Assembly: GCF_030406325.1 (NCBI RefSeq)
Contig: NZ_JAUEQY010000037.1
Location: 1-64,000 of the forward strand
Direction of reading: 5' to 3'
Length of the DNA stretch: 64,000 bases
From: Actinomadura sp. DC4
GTDB lineage: Bacteria; Actinomycetota; Actinomycetes; Streptosporangiales; Streptosporangiaceae
The notes below the pieces were generated by a model. That model was not told the origin of the DNA. It worked only from the letters and a program-made list of their open reading frames with translations, and did not search any database. Of the stretch, positions 19,627 to 28,036 are shown piece after piece; the stretch's first letter is position 1; every line of letters begins with the position of its first letter. The translations under genes and the position numbers were made by a program.

Positions 19627-20477
19627 TTCGCGACCACCCCGGCCAGCTTGGACAGCGGCTCACCCAGAGCGTTCACCTCATCGGACAGCTCCTTGCGCTC
19701 AGATTTGCCGACCGTGTCATAGGAGACGTAGCCCTCACCCTTCTCATACCTGGTCAACAGCTTCTGCACCTTGGCGAACTCACCGGTCAAATCCGAGGTG
19801 AGCGCCGCATCACGCTCCTGCACCACCGGCTTGAGCAACTCGAACACCTTCTGCGCACCATCGACGTTGGCCTTGAAATCACTCAGATCGGTGTGGGAGA
19901 AGGTGTCCTCCTCACCGGTGATCTTCCCCGTCGCGACCTCATCCAGAAGCTCCTTGGCACCGTTCGCCATCGACGTCGCGGTGATCGACGCCGTCCCCAC
20001 CCGGACCTTGAGGGTCTCGACGTTCTTCACCAGATCGTCGGCGTAGGGGCCCTCACCCTTGAGCGACTTCGTCTTCCACAACGCCTTCTCGATCTGATGC
20101 CAGCCCGTCCACTTCTGACCCTTCTCCAGATCCGCCTCACGCGTGTCGGTCTTGGGATCGATGTCACCAAAAGACTCCGCCACCGGCTCAACGCTCTCCC
20201 ACCCGAACCGCGACGGCGCGAACTCCGCCTTCGCACCCGCCAAGTCCCCAGCCGAGACCGAAGCAGCGAACTTCTTGACCTTGGAAAGGGTGTCATCCAC
20301 CTGATCACCCACGTAGACCCGGTACGCCGCGACCGCCTGATCCAGACGCGGGTCGGTCGCGGTGACCCTGACCTCGTCATCCTGACCGGACGAGGAGTCG
20401 CCCTTCCCGCACGCGGACAACGCCGAAAATGACACGAAGACGGCGCTCGCGGTGACGAGCAGACGAACTGGACGCAT
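19623..20477 (-). CDS. efeO: EfeM-type iron-uptake lipoprotein (EfeO family, M75)
   Basis: The product has 284 aa with a lipoprotein signal ending LSAC. The imelysin/M75 domain contains the HxxE-type motif in GWHQIEKALW. The cupredoxin domain found at the N-terminus of E. coli EfeO is absent, making it the shorter EfeM form. It is thought to deliver iron at the membrane face. No efeU permease gene lies next to it; the next gene upstream is a divergent chaplin. The ribosome-binding site is CTGGAG six bases before ATG 20477. Confidence 0.92.
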   Translation of the reverse strand: MRPVRLLVTASAVFVSFSALSACGKGDSSSGQDDEVRVTATDPRLDQAVAAYRVYVGDQVDDTLSKVKKFAASVSAGDLAGAKAEFAPSRFGWESVEPVAESFGDIDPKTDTREADLEKGQKWTGWHQIEKALWKTKSLKGEGPYADDLVKNVETLKVRVGTASITATSMANGAKELLDEVATGKITGEEDTFSHTDLSDFKANVDGAQKVFELLKPVVQERDAALTSDLTGEFAKVQKLLTRYEKGEGYVSYDTVGKSERKELSDEVNALGEPLSKLAGVVAK

Positions 20478-20539
20478 GAGAACTCCAGCGGACGACGGTG
20501 AATCGGGCCGACAGCTTTCCTAAGCCCGAGGTGTGCCCC

Positions 20540-20555
20540 AACTTAGCCTCAACTC
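20540..20555 (-). promoter_or_regulatory. Possible DtxR/IdeR iron box before efeO
   Basis: The minus strand contains TGAGGCTAAGTT, about 65 bp upstream of efeO. It agrees with the TTAGGCTAACCT part of the DtxR-family consensus at 9 of 12 positions. Plausible for an iron operon but weak as a sequence match. Confidence 0.3.
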
Positions 20556-20777
20556 CATTTTGTCAGGCCACACGCGCGCACGACTTTGCGACTCTTCCCC
20601 GAATATTGAAGCCACACACGCCGTCACCCTGTAAGCGGTCAAGAAAGACTAGCTCGGATAATAATTTCGCCATGTTACGCGAGTCCGGCTGGCGAAAACG
20701 ACGAGCGCGTGAATTACTACCTTGCGAACGACTGCTTTTCTAGCAGTTTCGAGTTCGTGATGTACGGGAGGATGCAC

Positions 20778-21035
20778 GTGATCAAAAAGTTCGCTGCGGC
20801 CAGCGTAGTGGCGGCCGCCGCCTCTGGCGCCCTGCTGCTCGGTTCGCCCGCGTACGCCGACAATGACACCAGTGGCGTGGGTGGGCTGCTCTCCGGAAAC
20901 CAGGCGGTAATTCCGATCTCCATCCCCATCAACGTCTGCGGCAACTCTCTCGCGGTCCTTGGCCTGGCCGGTGCAGGCTGCAGGGGCGGCGCCTCGGTCG
21001 GGGGCCACGGTCACCACCGCTACCCGATTTTCTGA
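20778..21035 (+). CDS. Short chaplin
   Basis: The product has 85 aa with a signal peptide ending SPAYA, followed by a single chaplin domain: SGVGGLLSGNQAVIPISIPI, then NVCGNSLAVLGLAGAGC. Two Cys residues can form the usual chaplin disulfide. The tail is short and His/Gly-rich (GGHGHHRYPIF) with no sortase signal, so it is a short secreted chaplin that would assemble into amyloid-like fibres on aerial hyphae and spores. GTG 20778 is chosen because GGGAGG lies six bases upstream. ATG 20772 touches that motif and is less likely. Confidence 0.88.
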   Translation: MIKKFAAASVVAAAASGALLLGSPAYADNDTSGVGGLLSGNQAVIPISIPINVCGNSLAVLGLAGAGCRGGASVGGHGHHRYPIF

Positions 21036-21068
21036 CAACGGCCGATGGCCCCAGGCCACCGGCTCTCC

Positions 21069-21112
21069 GAGGACCCCCGTACGGTTTCGCGTGCGGGGGT
21101 CCTCCGTCTTTT
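21069..21112 (+). terminator. Rho-independent terminator after the chaplin
   Basis: Arms 21069-21083 and 21090-21104 form a 15-bp stem with one G-T wobble and a 6-base loop. The sequence GTCTTTT follows. It is the clearest intrinsic terminator of the window. Confidence 0.85.
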
Positions 21113-21219
21113 CCGCATTCATCCCCGCTCATCTCCCCGGCACCATGACCCCGTAGCAGCGCTTCCTGCCACTGAGCGTCATTTTTGTCGTGGCTATTCC
21201 GTAACTTTAAGATCGGCGG

Positions 21220-21253
21220 CTGATTCGCCGGTCGTCAGCATGTCAGAATTCAG
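21220..21253 (+). promoter_or_regulatory. 34-bp element shared with secreted copy 1
   Basis: This is the partner of 15247-15280 (28/34 identical). Here it sits 58 bp before the methyltransferase start rather than next to it. An ATG inside the block is in frame with the methyltransferase but has no ribosome-binding site. Confidence 0.55.
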
Positions 21254-21311
21254 GCAGCTTCACATCCCATCGCGACCACTTTGCAGCAATGACACAGAAA
21301 GGGGCATCAAT

Positions 21312-21998
21312 ATGGCCAAGACGACACGCGACCGGCTCACCTATCTGCGTCGGCGGGCCCTTGCCCGCTGGCTTTACCGCAGACCGCTTTCCCAGCTGAG
21401 CCCCGAACGCCTTTATCTGTGGTCGCAGGCGCTCATCGAAACCGCGGACGTGCCCGGAGCCGTCGTCGAGATCGGCTGCGCGTCGGGCGGAACCTCGGCC
21501 CACTGCGACCGGTTGCTGCGCAACATCGGAGTGTCCAAGCCCTACGTCGCGATCGACACCTTCGACGGGTTCGTGCCGGAGCAGTTCGATCACGACGCCG
21601 AGCGTGGCACGCCCGAGGCGGTCCGCCACGGGTTCGCCGCGTCGTCGCAGATCCTGGTCCGTCAGATCCTCAAACAGCTCGGCGCCCCCGACGTCGAGCT
21701 GGTCCAGGCCGACATCGTCACCATGGCACCGCAGTCCCTGCCGTCGCCGATCTCGGCGGTGCTGGTCGATGTCGACCTGTCCCAGCCGGTGTACGCCGCG
21801 CTACGGAAGGTGTGGCCGCTCATGGCACCGGGCGGGATGGTGCTCGTCGACGACTGCGACCTTCGCACCGGCTTCCGGGCCCGCGACGGTTTCCAGCGGT
21901 TCTGCGCCGAGTTCGCGCTCGCGGAGGACTACACGTACGGCATGGGCGTGCTCCGCCGGGAACCGGCGCAGACCTCCACCGCCCACGCGTCCGCCTGA
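21312..21998 (+). CDS. TylF/macrocin O-methyltransferase-like protein
   Basis: The product has 228 aa. The SAM site is VVEIGCASGGTSAHCDRLL, followed by YVAIDTFDGF and VLVDVDLSQPVY, and the metal-binding acidic motif VLVDDCD appears late. This is the layout of the TylF family, which methylates sugar hydroxyls. Being at the edge of the polysaccharide locus, it may decorate that polymer. AAAGGGG eight bases before ATG 21312 sets the start. It converges on the kinase-like gene. Confidence 0.86.
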   Translation: MAKTTRDRLTYLRRRALARWLYRRPLSQLSPERLYLWSQALIETADVPGAVVEIGCASGGTSAHCDRLLRNIGVSKPYVAIDTFDGFVPEQFDHDAERGTPEAVRHGFAASSQILVRQILKQLGAPDVELVQADIVTMAPQSLPSPISAVLVDVDLSQPVYAALRKVWPLMAPGGMVLVDDCDLRTGFRARDGFQRFCAEFALAEDYTYGMGVLRREPAQTSTAHASA

Positions 21999-22061
21999 GT
22001 CGCCCTCGGCACGGGCACCGGACCGGGGACCCGCGGAGGAGGTCGCCGGCCCGAGCGGCCT

Positions 22062-22097
22062 GGCGCGTACCGGTCAGGGACCGGCCGCGTACGCGCC
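22062..22097. terminator. Hairpin between convergent methyltransferase and kinase genes
   Basis: Arms GGCGCGTAC (22062-22070) and GTACGCGCC (22089-22097) are perfect and enclose an inner CCGGT/ACCGG stem. There is no T tract. Confidence 0.6.
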
Positions 22098-22107
22098 GAC
22101 GCGCCCG

Positions 22108-23520
22108 TCACGACCCTTCGCCCATGGCCGTGACCCTCCGGCGTGCGGCCGTCGGGCTCGGTACGCCGGCCGTAAGAGACGCGCGGCCTGCGGGCTGGAC
22201 GAAGTTGAGAACGGCTCCCAGGAGACACGCGTTGACCGCCGCGAGCCGCTCGGCGGCCTGGACGACGTGGTCTTCGCGCGTTCGGCCGTACCGCGTCACG
22301 AGTATCGCCCCGGCGCAGTTGGAGGCGAGGATCGTGGCATCGCAGACACCCAGTAGCGGTGGGGCGTTGAAGATCACGATGTCGGCCTCACCCTCGAGCA
22401 CGCGCAGGGTCGCCCGGAACGTCCGCGAGGCGAGAAGCTCGCTGGGATTGGGCGGGATCGGCCCGCTCGGCAGAACGGACAGCGAACCCGATCCCCAGGA
22501 ACGCAGAACGTCCTTGACGGCCATCTCCTCCGACAGGACGTTCGTCAGCCCCGTCGCCTCCCCGATCCCGAGGTAGTCGCCGACACGCGGCCGGCGCAGG
22601 TCGGCGTCGACGAGGATGACGCGTACACCCGACTCGGCCAGCGCGATCGCGAGGTTGCAGGTGATGGTCGTCGTGCCCTCCTCCGCGACCGGGCCGGCGA
22701 TGGTCACCGAACGCGGCAGGCCGCCGGCACCGCCGTACTGCAGTGCGGTCCGCAACGACCGGAAGGCCTCGGCGTGGACCGATCCGCCGTCGTCGCGCAT
22801 GGTGAGGGGCCGTTTCGCGGCTCTGCGGTCGAGGTCGATCGCGGCCAGCGTCGGGCTCGCGGTCAGGTCGGCGAGAACTCGGGCCGATCGCACCGAGGTG
22901 TCGGTGCGATCCCGGAGCACGGCGCCGATCGCACCGACGATCAACCCGATGAGAAGGCCGACACCGAGGTTGCGGACCGGCCGCGGGCTCACCGGCGCCG
23001 TCGGCAGAATCGCGCCGTCGGCGACCGTGATCTTCACGGCGGGATGTGCGGACGGCCTGGACCGTTCGAGCCCGTCGACGTAACGCGAGAACTCCGCCCC
23101 CAGGGTGTCGGCGACCTGGACCGCGTGGGCCGCCGACGGATCGGTGACCACCGCCCGCAGCAGAACGGTGTCCGGAACCGCCTGGGCGGTGATCCGCTCC
23201 TGGAGTTCCTCCGCGGTGGCGCCGTCGCCCAGGCGCCGTGCCAAGCCGGCCGTGACCCCTTGGCTTCGCATCAGCGCCGCGTAGGACTTGGCGCGTTGCT
23301 GGGACAGAAGGACCGCCTGGTAGGCGGTGCTCACGTCACCGCTCTGCTCGGGCGCGGAGACGATCAGGGTGATCGAGGCGGCGTACTGCGGCGTCATGCG
23401 CGTCGTCACCAGGGCGGCCGAGATGAGTGCGAACAGGACCGATGCGATCAGGATCATCCATCGGCGCCGGAGTACGCGCAGGTAGGAGAACATGTCCACG
23501 GTTGATGCGCCGCCTTTCAC
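22108..23520 (-). CDS. Wzz/BY-kinase-like chain-length protein with degenerate ATP site
   Basis: The product has 470 aa. It has an N-terminal Wzz module (YLRVLRRRWMILIASVLFAL), a periplasmic part, a second membrane helix (LGVGLLIGLIVGAIGAVL) and a cytoplasmic CpsD-like domain. Walker A' is intact (VILVDADLRRP). Walker A reads AEEGTTTITCNLA where the family has GEGKST/GKTT, so the invariant Lys is Thr. Walker B reads IVIFNAPPLL, with Asn replacing the invariant Asp. The C-terminus lacks a Tyr cluster. It therefore probably regulates chain length or export without kinase activity. The start overlaps the PGT stop by 4 bp. Confidence 0.88.
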   Translation of the reverse strand: MKGGASTVDMFSYLRVLRRRWMILIASVLFALISAALVTTRMTPQYAASITLIVSAPEQSGDVSTAYQAVLLSQQRAKSYAALMRSQGVTAGLARRLGDGATAEELQERITAQAVPDTVLLRAVVTDPSAAHAVQVADTLGAEFSRYVDGLERSRPSAHPAVKITVADGAILPTAPVSPRPVRNLGVGLLIGLIVGAIGAVLRDRTDTSVRSARVLADLTASPTLAAIDLDRRAAKRPLTMRDDGGSVHAEAFRSLRTALQYGGAGGLPRSVTIAGPVAEEGTTTITCNLAIALAESGVRVILVDADLRRPRVGDYLGIGEATGLTNVLSEEMAVKDVLRSWGSGSLSVLPSGPIPPNPSELLASRTFRATLRVLEGEADIVIFNAPPLLGVCDATILASNCAGAILVTRYGRTREDHVVQAAERLAAVNACLLGAVLNFVQPAGRASLTAGVPSPTAARRRVTAMGEGS

Positions 23521-24533
23521 AGAGGTACTCGTGTCGGATCGGGGAGCGTCTCGTCATGCGGGGTGTAGACGGGCACCTTCTGCAGCAGCCACACGAACAG
23601 CGCTCCTGCTCCCGCCGTGCAGGCCAAGGGGATGAGGGCGGGCACCCAGCCGCAGATGACCGGGACCGCGGCCAGGCAGGTGAGCGCTGCGGTCGCCGAC
23701 AGCACGGCCGCGACCTGCCACGTGCTGAGGCCGAGCCGACGCAGCCGGTGCGAGACGTGGTCGGTTCCACCGAGCATCAGCGGCCGGTTCGCGCGATGCC
23801 GCGCCACGAGCACGACGCAGGTGTCGACCGTGGCGACGAACGTCACCATCAGCGGTGCGGCGACGATCGTTTCGTCACGGGAGCCCGCGCACACGAGGAG
23901 CGCGGACGCCGCGATCACGAATCCGATGAAGAGCGAGCCGGCGTCGCCCATGAAGATGCGTGCCGGTGTCCAGTTGTGCGGGAGGAAACCGGCGCAACCG
24001 CAGGCGAGCGCCAGGAGCAGCAAGCAGACGCCCCGCTGTCCGACCATGAACGCGGGGATCGCCAGGACCGCCCCGGTCGCCGAGGCCACGCCGGCGGCCG
24101 CGCCGTCCATGTTGTCGAGCAGGTTGAAGGAGTTGGTGATGACGACGATCCACAGCAACGGCAGGAGGTAGTCGAGCGGGTTCCCGAACAGGTGGATGCG
24201 ACCGCCCATGCTCACGACCGCGGCCGCCGCGAGTCCCTCGACGATCAGGCGGCTCGATGGGGTGAGCGGTCTCAGGTCGTCGGCGAAGCCGAGGAGCGCG
24301 ACGGCGAGCGACGCGACGATGAGCGTCAGCAGACGGCCGTCACCGCTCACCACCAGGGCCGACGGAAGCAGCACGCCGATGACGATGGTGACCCCGCCGA
24401 GGTACGGCGTCGGGTTCTTGTGGCTCTTACGCGCGCTCGGACGGTCGGTCAACGCGCACCGAATGGCAATCCGACGGATGAATTCGGTCAATCCGCCAAC
24501 GAGCGCGAAAGCGGTTATTCCCACCCACGCCAT
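23517..24533 (-). CDS. WecA/TagO-like undecaprenyl-phosphate sugar-1-phosphate transferase
   Basis: The product is a 338-aa membrane protein with about ten helices. Conserved cytoplasmic motifs are present: FADDL, NSFNLLDNMDG, ARIFMGDAGSLFIGF and GTDHVSHRL (the last is the HxxxH-type motif). It would start glycan assembly by moving a HexNAc-1-phosphate from UDP to the lipid carrier. ATG 24533 is preceded by GGGCGGG; a TTG at 24548 is also open. It is co-translated with the Wzz/BY-kinase-like gene. Confidence 0.9.
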   Translation of the reverse strand: MAWVGITAFALVGGLTEFIRRIAIRCALTDRPSARKSHKNPTPYLGGVTIVIGVLLPSALVVSGDGRLLTLIVASLAVALLGFADDLRPLTPSSRLIVEGLAAAAVVSMGGRIHLFGNPLDYLLPLLWIVVITNSFNLLDNMDGAAAGVASATGAVLAIPAFMVGQRGVCLLLLALACGCAGFLPHNWTPARIFMGDAGSLFIGFVIAASALLVCAGSRDETIVAAPLMVTFVATVDTCVVLVARHRANRPLMLGGTDHVSHRLRRLGLSTWQVAAVLSATAALTCLAAVPVICGWVPALIPLACTAGAGALFVWLLQKVPVYTPHDETLPDPTRVPL

Positions 24534-24635
24534 TACTATCCCGCCCAACCTATAACCGAAGCCAAGCCTCCCGCGGCTTTCTTACCGCACGAGCATAAAC
24601 GGAAACACGATCTTCCACATAACCCATGTCACCTG

Positions 24636-24656
24636 TGCCGGAGCAGCCCTCCGGCA
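24636..24656. repeat. Inverted repeat in divergent promoter region
   Basis: Perfect 8-bp arms TGCCGGAG/CTCCGGCA with a 5-base loop, about 100 bp upstream of the PGT start. It could be an operator or leader hairpin. Confidence 0.45.
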
Positions 24657-24702
24657 GCGTTTCCAGGTGGAATACAAATTGCCCTAAGCAGTGAAAAGAA
24701 GT

Positions 24703-24726
24703 CGCAAACAAAGGTCAAGGTTTGCG
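24703..24726. repeat. Inverted repeat CGCAAAC-N10-GTTTGCG
   Basis: Perfect 7-bp arms lie between the divergent PGT and beta-helix genes. AT-rich arms in a GC-rich genome and the promoter location suggest a transcription-factor site. The 290-bp region 24534-24838 otherwise contains no gene. Confidence 0.45.
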
Positions 24727-24779
24727 GATGTCCACGCAGAGAGGCGGCGTGCTAGCCTGCGCAAATGTTTCTCTGTATC

Positions 24780-24809
24780 TTGACCGAGCGCTACAAGCTT
24801 AGTTGATAC
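24780..24809 (+). promoter_or_regulatory. Putative promoter of the polysaccharide operon
   Basis: TTGACC (24780-24785) is followed at about 18 bp by TGATAC (24804-24809). The start codon at 24839 is 30 bp downstream. Confidence 0.4.
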
Positions 24810-24838
24810 ATCTTATCCGCTTTTGTGAAAGGAGCCCG

Positions 24839-25774
24839 ATGGGTTCAGTCATCAGGGTGGCCGGCAGCGTCGCCGCCGCCGTACTGCTCCAGACCGGGAT
24901 GGCGGCCGCGCCGTCCGCCGCGCTGGCCACACCGGTCACATTCGTGCCATGCAACACGCCGGCCCTCATCGCGGCCGTCAACGCGGCCAACACGGCCGGG
25001 TCGGGCGTGCTCCGGCTGGCCTCGTTCTGCGACTATGCCCTCACCAGCGCCGCAGGGAGCGGCCGGGGCCCGGACGGCCTGCCCGTCATCCACGGCAATA
25101 TCGTCCTCGAAGGGGGGCGGAACACTCAGATCACCCGGTCGCCGACAGTCCGGAAATTCCGCATCATCGAGGTGGCCGCCGGCGCCGTGCTGGGCGTCCG
25201 GAACCTCGCCATTTCCGGCGGCAACGCCGATGGCACGATACGGGGCAACGACACCGGTGGCGGCATTCTCAATTCTCGGGGAAATGTGGCGCTCATTGAT
25301 GCCTGGGTCACGGGCAACACCGCGGACAGCGGGGCCGGTGTCTCCAATGACAGCGGCCGTGTTCTCGTCACCCACAGCAACATTCGCGGTAACACCACGC
25401 GAAGCAACGGCGGAGGCGGAGGCGGCTTCTACAACGACGGCTCCCTCCTGATTGCAAAAAGCCATATTACGGACAACAATGCGAATACGAACGGCGGTGG
25501 TATTTACAACGGGCAGGGCGGCAGGACCGAGCTGTTCCGAAGCCTCGTCGACCACAACACCGCGGGCAGGAACGGCGGTGGAGTTTACAACGCCACCGAC
25601 GGCAGGTTGGTGGTCATCCGCACTCTGATCAAGCGCAACACGGCCACCGTCGCCGGCGGCGGTATCAGCAATCAGGGAATTCCCGACCGGGTGGCGCTCA
25701 TCGCGAGTCTTGTCGCGGGGAACTCCCCCGACAACTGCGATCCGGTGAACACCATCGTCGACTGCACCGGCTGA
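24839..25774 (+). CDS. Secreted right-handed beta-helix protein
   Basis: The product has 311 aa with a signal peptide ending in the ALA region of PSAALATPV. The mature chain has successive ~22-26-residue coils typed by (N/D)(T/N)xxxxGGG(I/V)xN: GNDTGGGILN, NGGGGGGFYN, TNGGGIYN, NGGGVYN and VAGGGISN. This is the parallel beta-helix pattern also seen in polymorphic-membrane-protein-like repeats. GAAAGGAG five bases upstream fixes the start. It heads the rightward polysaccharide operon. It could bind or cleave the polymer, but no catalytic residues can be assigned. Confidence 0.85.
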   Translation: MGSVIRVAGSVAAAVLLQTGMAAAPSAALATPVTFVPCNTPALIAAVNAANTAGSGVLRLASFCDYALTSAAGSGRGPDGLPVIHGNIVLEGGRNTQITRSPTVRKFRIIEVAAGAVLGVRNLAISGGNADGTIRGNDTGGGILNSRGNVALIDAWVTGNTADSGAGVSNDSGRVLVTHSNIRGNTTRSNGGGGGGFYNDGSLLIAKSHITDNNANTNGGGIYNGQGGRTELFRSLVDHNTAGRNGGGVYNATDGRLVVIRTLIKRNTATVAGGGISNQGIPDRVALIASLVAGNSPDNCDPVNTIVDCTG

Positions 25775-25923
25775 GCCGCGAGATCGATCCACGCCCCGTT
25801 TCCGTGCACGGACGACGTACGGCCGGTGGGGGTGACGGCGACCGTTTCCGTCCCCCCATCGGCGGCTCGGCGGCACTTGGCGACGGCGGCACGTCGCCGA
25901 GCGACTCATGGAAGGGAAAACGC

Positions 25924-26811
25924 ATGGAAGGCACCGCGACCTGGCGCGGGCGCGCCAAGACGACGCGCGACCGCGTGCTCTGGCGTACGCCCGGCCTGCA
26001 GACGCTGGTGCGCGGGGCAGCCCGCCGCCGTTGCGTCCCCCGGGCGTTCTGGCGACGCCTGCATCCGTCAGGCCTGTGGGTCCTGCACGCGCCGGACGGC
26101 ACGCCGTTCGCCTACGACTCCGCCTACCCGCACGACGGGCTCGCGCGCCACATCGTGTGGACCGACATGCGGGACTGGGAGGCCACGACTCAGCCGGTTC
26201 TGTTCGACCTCGCCCGGCAGGCGGAGGTGTTCGTCGACGTCGGCGCCTACTCCGGCATCTACACCGTGCTCGCCTGCGTCGCCAACCCGAGGCTTCGCGC
26301 CGTCGCCGTCGAGCCCAACCCCTCCAAGCTGCCGCAACTGCGCTCGAACGTGACCGCCAACGGGATCACGGACCGGGTCACCATCATCGGCAAGGCGCTG
26401 TCGGCGCGGGCCGGAACCGCGAGGCTCGCGATTCCGGGTGACGACTCGACGGCCTCGCTGCGCGGTCGCCGGGCCGGCGACCGGGCCGTGGACGTCGACG
26501 TCACGACGGGTGACGTGGTCCTGGACGGTCTCCGTGTGGGTCTCGTCAAGATCGACGTTGAGGGCTTCGAAAGCGACGTCGTGAAGGGCATGGCCCGGGT
26601 GCTCCGCACCCACCATCCGAAGATCATCGCCGAGTGTCTCGACCCGGAGGCGCTGGACGAGCTGCGTGACTCGACGCGGGAGCTCGGGTACCGGCACGTC
26701 TACCATCTCGGCTCCGACGGCCCGGTGACGGCCGCGGACCGGCCGTTCAGCCCCGCCAACTACCTATTCACGATCGAACCGATGACGAACCGGATGCTGC
26801 GGCATGGCTGA
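25924..26811 (+). CDS. FkbM-family SAM methyltransferase
   Basis: The product has 295 aa. The motif chain is AEVFVDVGAYSGIYTVLACV, then AVEPNPSKLPQLRSN, ending with VGLVKIDVEGFESDVVKGMA, the FkbM signature. It probably O-methylates a sugar of the surface polymer. ATG 25924 follows GGAAGGG. It overlaps the GT4 gene by 8 bp. Confidence 0.9.
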   Translation: MEGTATWRGRAKTTRDRVLWRTPGLQTLVRGAARRRCVPRAFWRRLHPSGLWVLHAPDGTPFAYDSAYPHDGLARHIVWTDMRDWEATTQPVLFDLARQAEVFVDVGAYSGIYTVLACVANPRLRAVAVEPNPSKLPQLRSNVTANGITDRVTIIGKALSARAGTARLAIPGDDSTASLRGRRAGDRAVDVDVTTGDVVLDGLRVGLVKIDVEGFESDVVKGMARVLRTHHPKIIAECLDPEALDELRDSTRELGYRHVYHLGSDGPVTAADRPFSPANYLFTIEPMTNRMLRHG

Positions 26812-28036
26812 TTTTCATTTTCGAAGCGACCGCGACGTGCGAGCCCGGGTGTCCGAGCGCGCTTCGACATCCGGTGCGCTGCGCGACGTCGATCCCTCGT
26901 CCTCGCCTCCCGCTGTCCCGCTGTCCCGCGTCTGCCTGCTGATCGGGCAGCTCGGCCTCGGCGGCACCGAGAAGCAGGTCGTACTCCTGGCTCAGGGCCT
27001 CCAGGCCCGCGGCATCGAGACCAGTGTGTGCCTGCTGTTCGAGGGCGGCCCGCGCGAGCAGGCCCTGAGGGCCGCCGGCGTGCCCGTCGTTCACCTGGGT
27101 TTCCCCTCCAGCACCACCCTGCTGAGGAAACTGCCGGGCAACATCGCGGCCTTCGCCCGTCTGGTGCGTCACCTGCGGCGGCAACGACCCGACGTCCTGC
27201 ACGCGTTTCTCTACCACAGCTACGTGACGGCGGCGCCCGCCGCGCGCCTGGCCCGGGTCAAGGTGCTGGTCGCCGGACGCCGCAGCCTCGGTGACTTCAA
27301 GAAGGGCCGCCGGGTGCTACTGGCGGTCGAACGCGTCGCGACGAGCCTCACCGACCATGTGGTGGCCAACGCCGAGTCCGTGGCCGAGGACACGATCCAC
27401 AATGAGGGAGTACGGCTCGACAAGATCACGACCGTGTACAACGGCCTTCCGGACTCCGCGTTCGATTCAGTGGCTCCAGTGAGGCTCCCCGCGGAGTCAC
27501 CGGTCATCCTCTGCGTCGCCAACCTCAAGGTCTACAAGGGCCACCGTTTCCTTCTCGACGCCGTCGCGCGGCTCCACGACCGAAAGCTCAGGTGCACGCT
27601 CATCCTGGTCGGGGAGGGTCCGGAACGCCACGCACTGGAGGAGCAGGCGGCACGGCTCAAGATCGACGTACGTTTCCTGGGAACCCGCACCGACGTCGAA
27701 GCGCTGCTGGCGGGGGCCGACGTCGTGGCCCTCCCCTCTCTCCACGAAGGCATGAGCAACGCCGTCATGGAGGCGATGGCGACCGGGCTCCCGGTCGTCG
27801 CCACCGAGGTCGGCGGTACCGGCGAGCTCCTGCGCGGTCGCGGAGTCCTGGTCCCGCCGTCCGACGCCGAAGCGCTTGCCGACGGGCTCGAGCGGGTACT
27901 CGCCGATCCGGTACTGGCGGCACGCCTCGGAACCGCGGCGCGTACGTGGAGCCGCGAGCACCTCCACGTCGACACGATGGTCGACAGACACGTGGCCCTC
28001 TATCAGGAGCTGTTGGAGCGCAGATGTGCGGAATAG
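26804..28036 (+). CDS. GT4 family glycosyltransferase
   Basis: The product has 410 aa, GT-B fold. The N-domain opens at LLIGQLGLGGTEKQVVLLAQ. The C-domain has FLGTRTDVEALLAGADV and the nucleotide-sugar E-x7-E motif in HEGMSNAVMEAMATGLPVVA. It is a retaining transferase acting on the cytoplasmic face. The first ~40 residues are not conserved, so the true start could be slightly inside. It overlaps both neighbours, showing operon structure. Confidence 0.92.
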   Translation: MADFHFRSDRDVRARVSERASTSGALRDVDPSSSPPAVPLSRVCLLIGQLGLGGTEKQVVLLAQGLQARGIETSVCLLFEGGPREQALRAAGVPVVHLGFPSSTTLLRKLPGNIAAFARLVRHLRRQRPDVLHAFLYHSYVTAAPAARLARVKVLVAGRRSLGDFKKGRRVLLAVERVATSLTDHVVANAESVAEDTIHNEGVRLDKITTVYNGLPDSAFDSVAPVRLPAESPVILCVANLKVYKGHRFLLDAVARLHDRKLRCTLILVGEGPERHALEEQAARLKIDVRFLGTRTDVEALLAGADVVALPSLHEGMSNAVMEAMATGLPVVATEVGGTGELLRGRGVLVPPSDAEALADGLERVLADPVLAARLGTAARTWSREHLHVDTMVDRHVALYQELLERRCAE

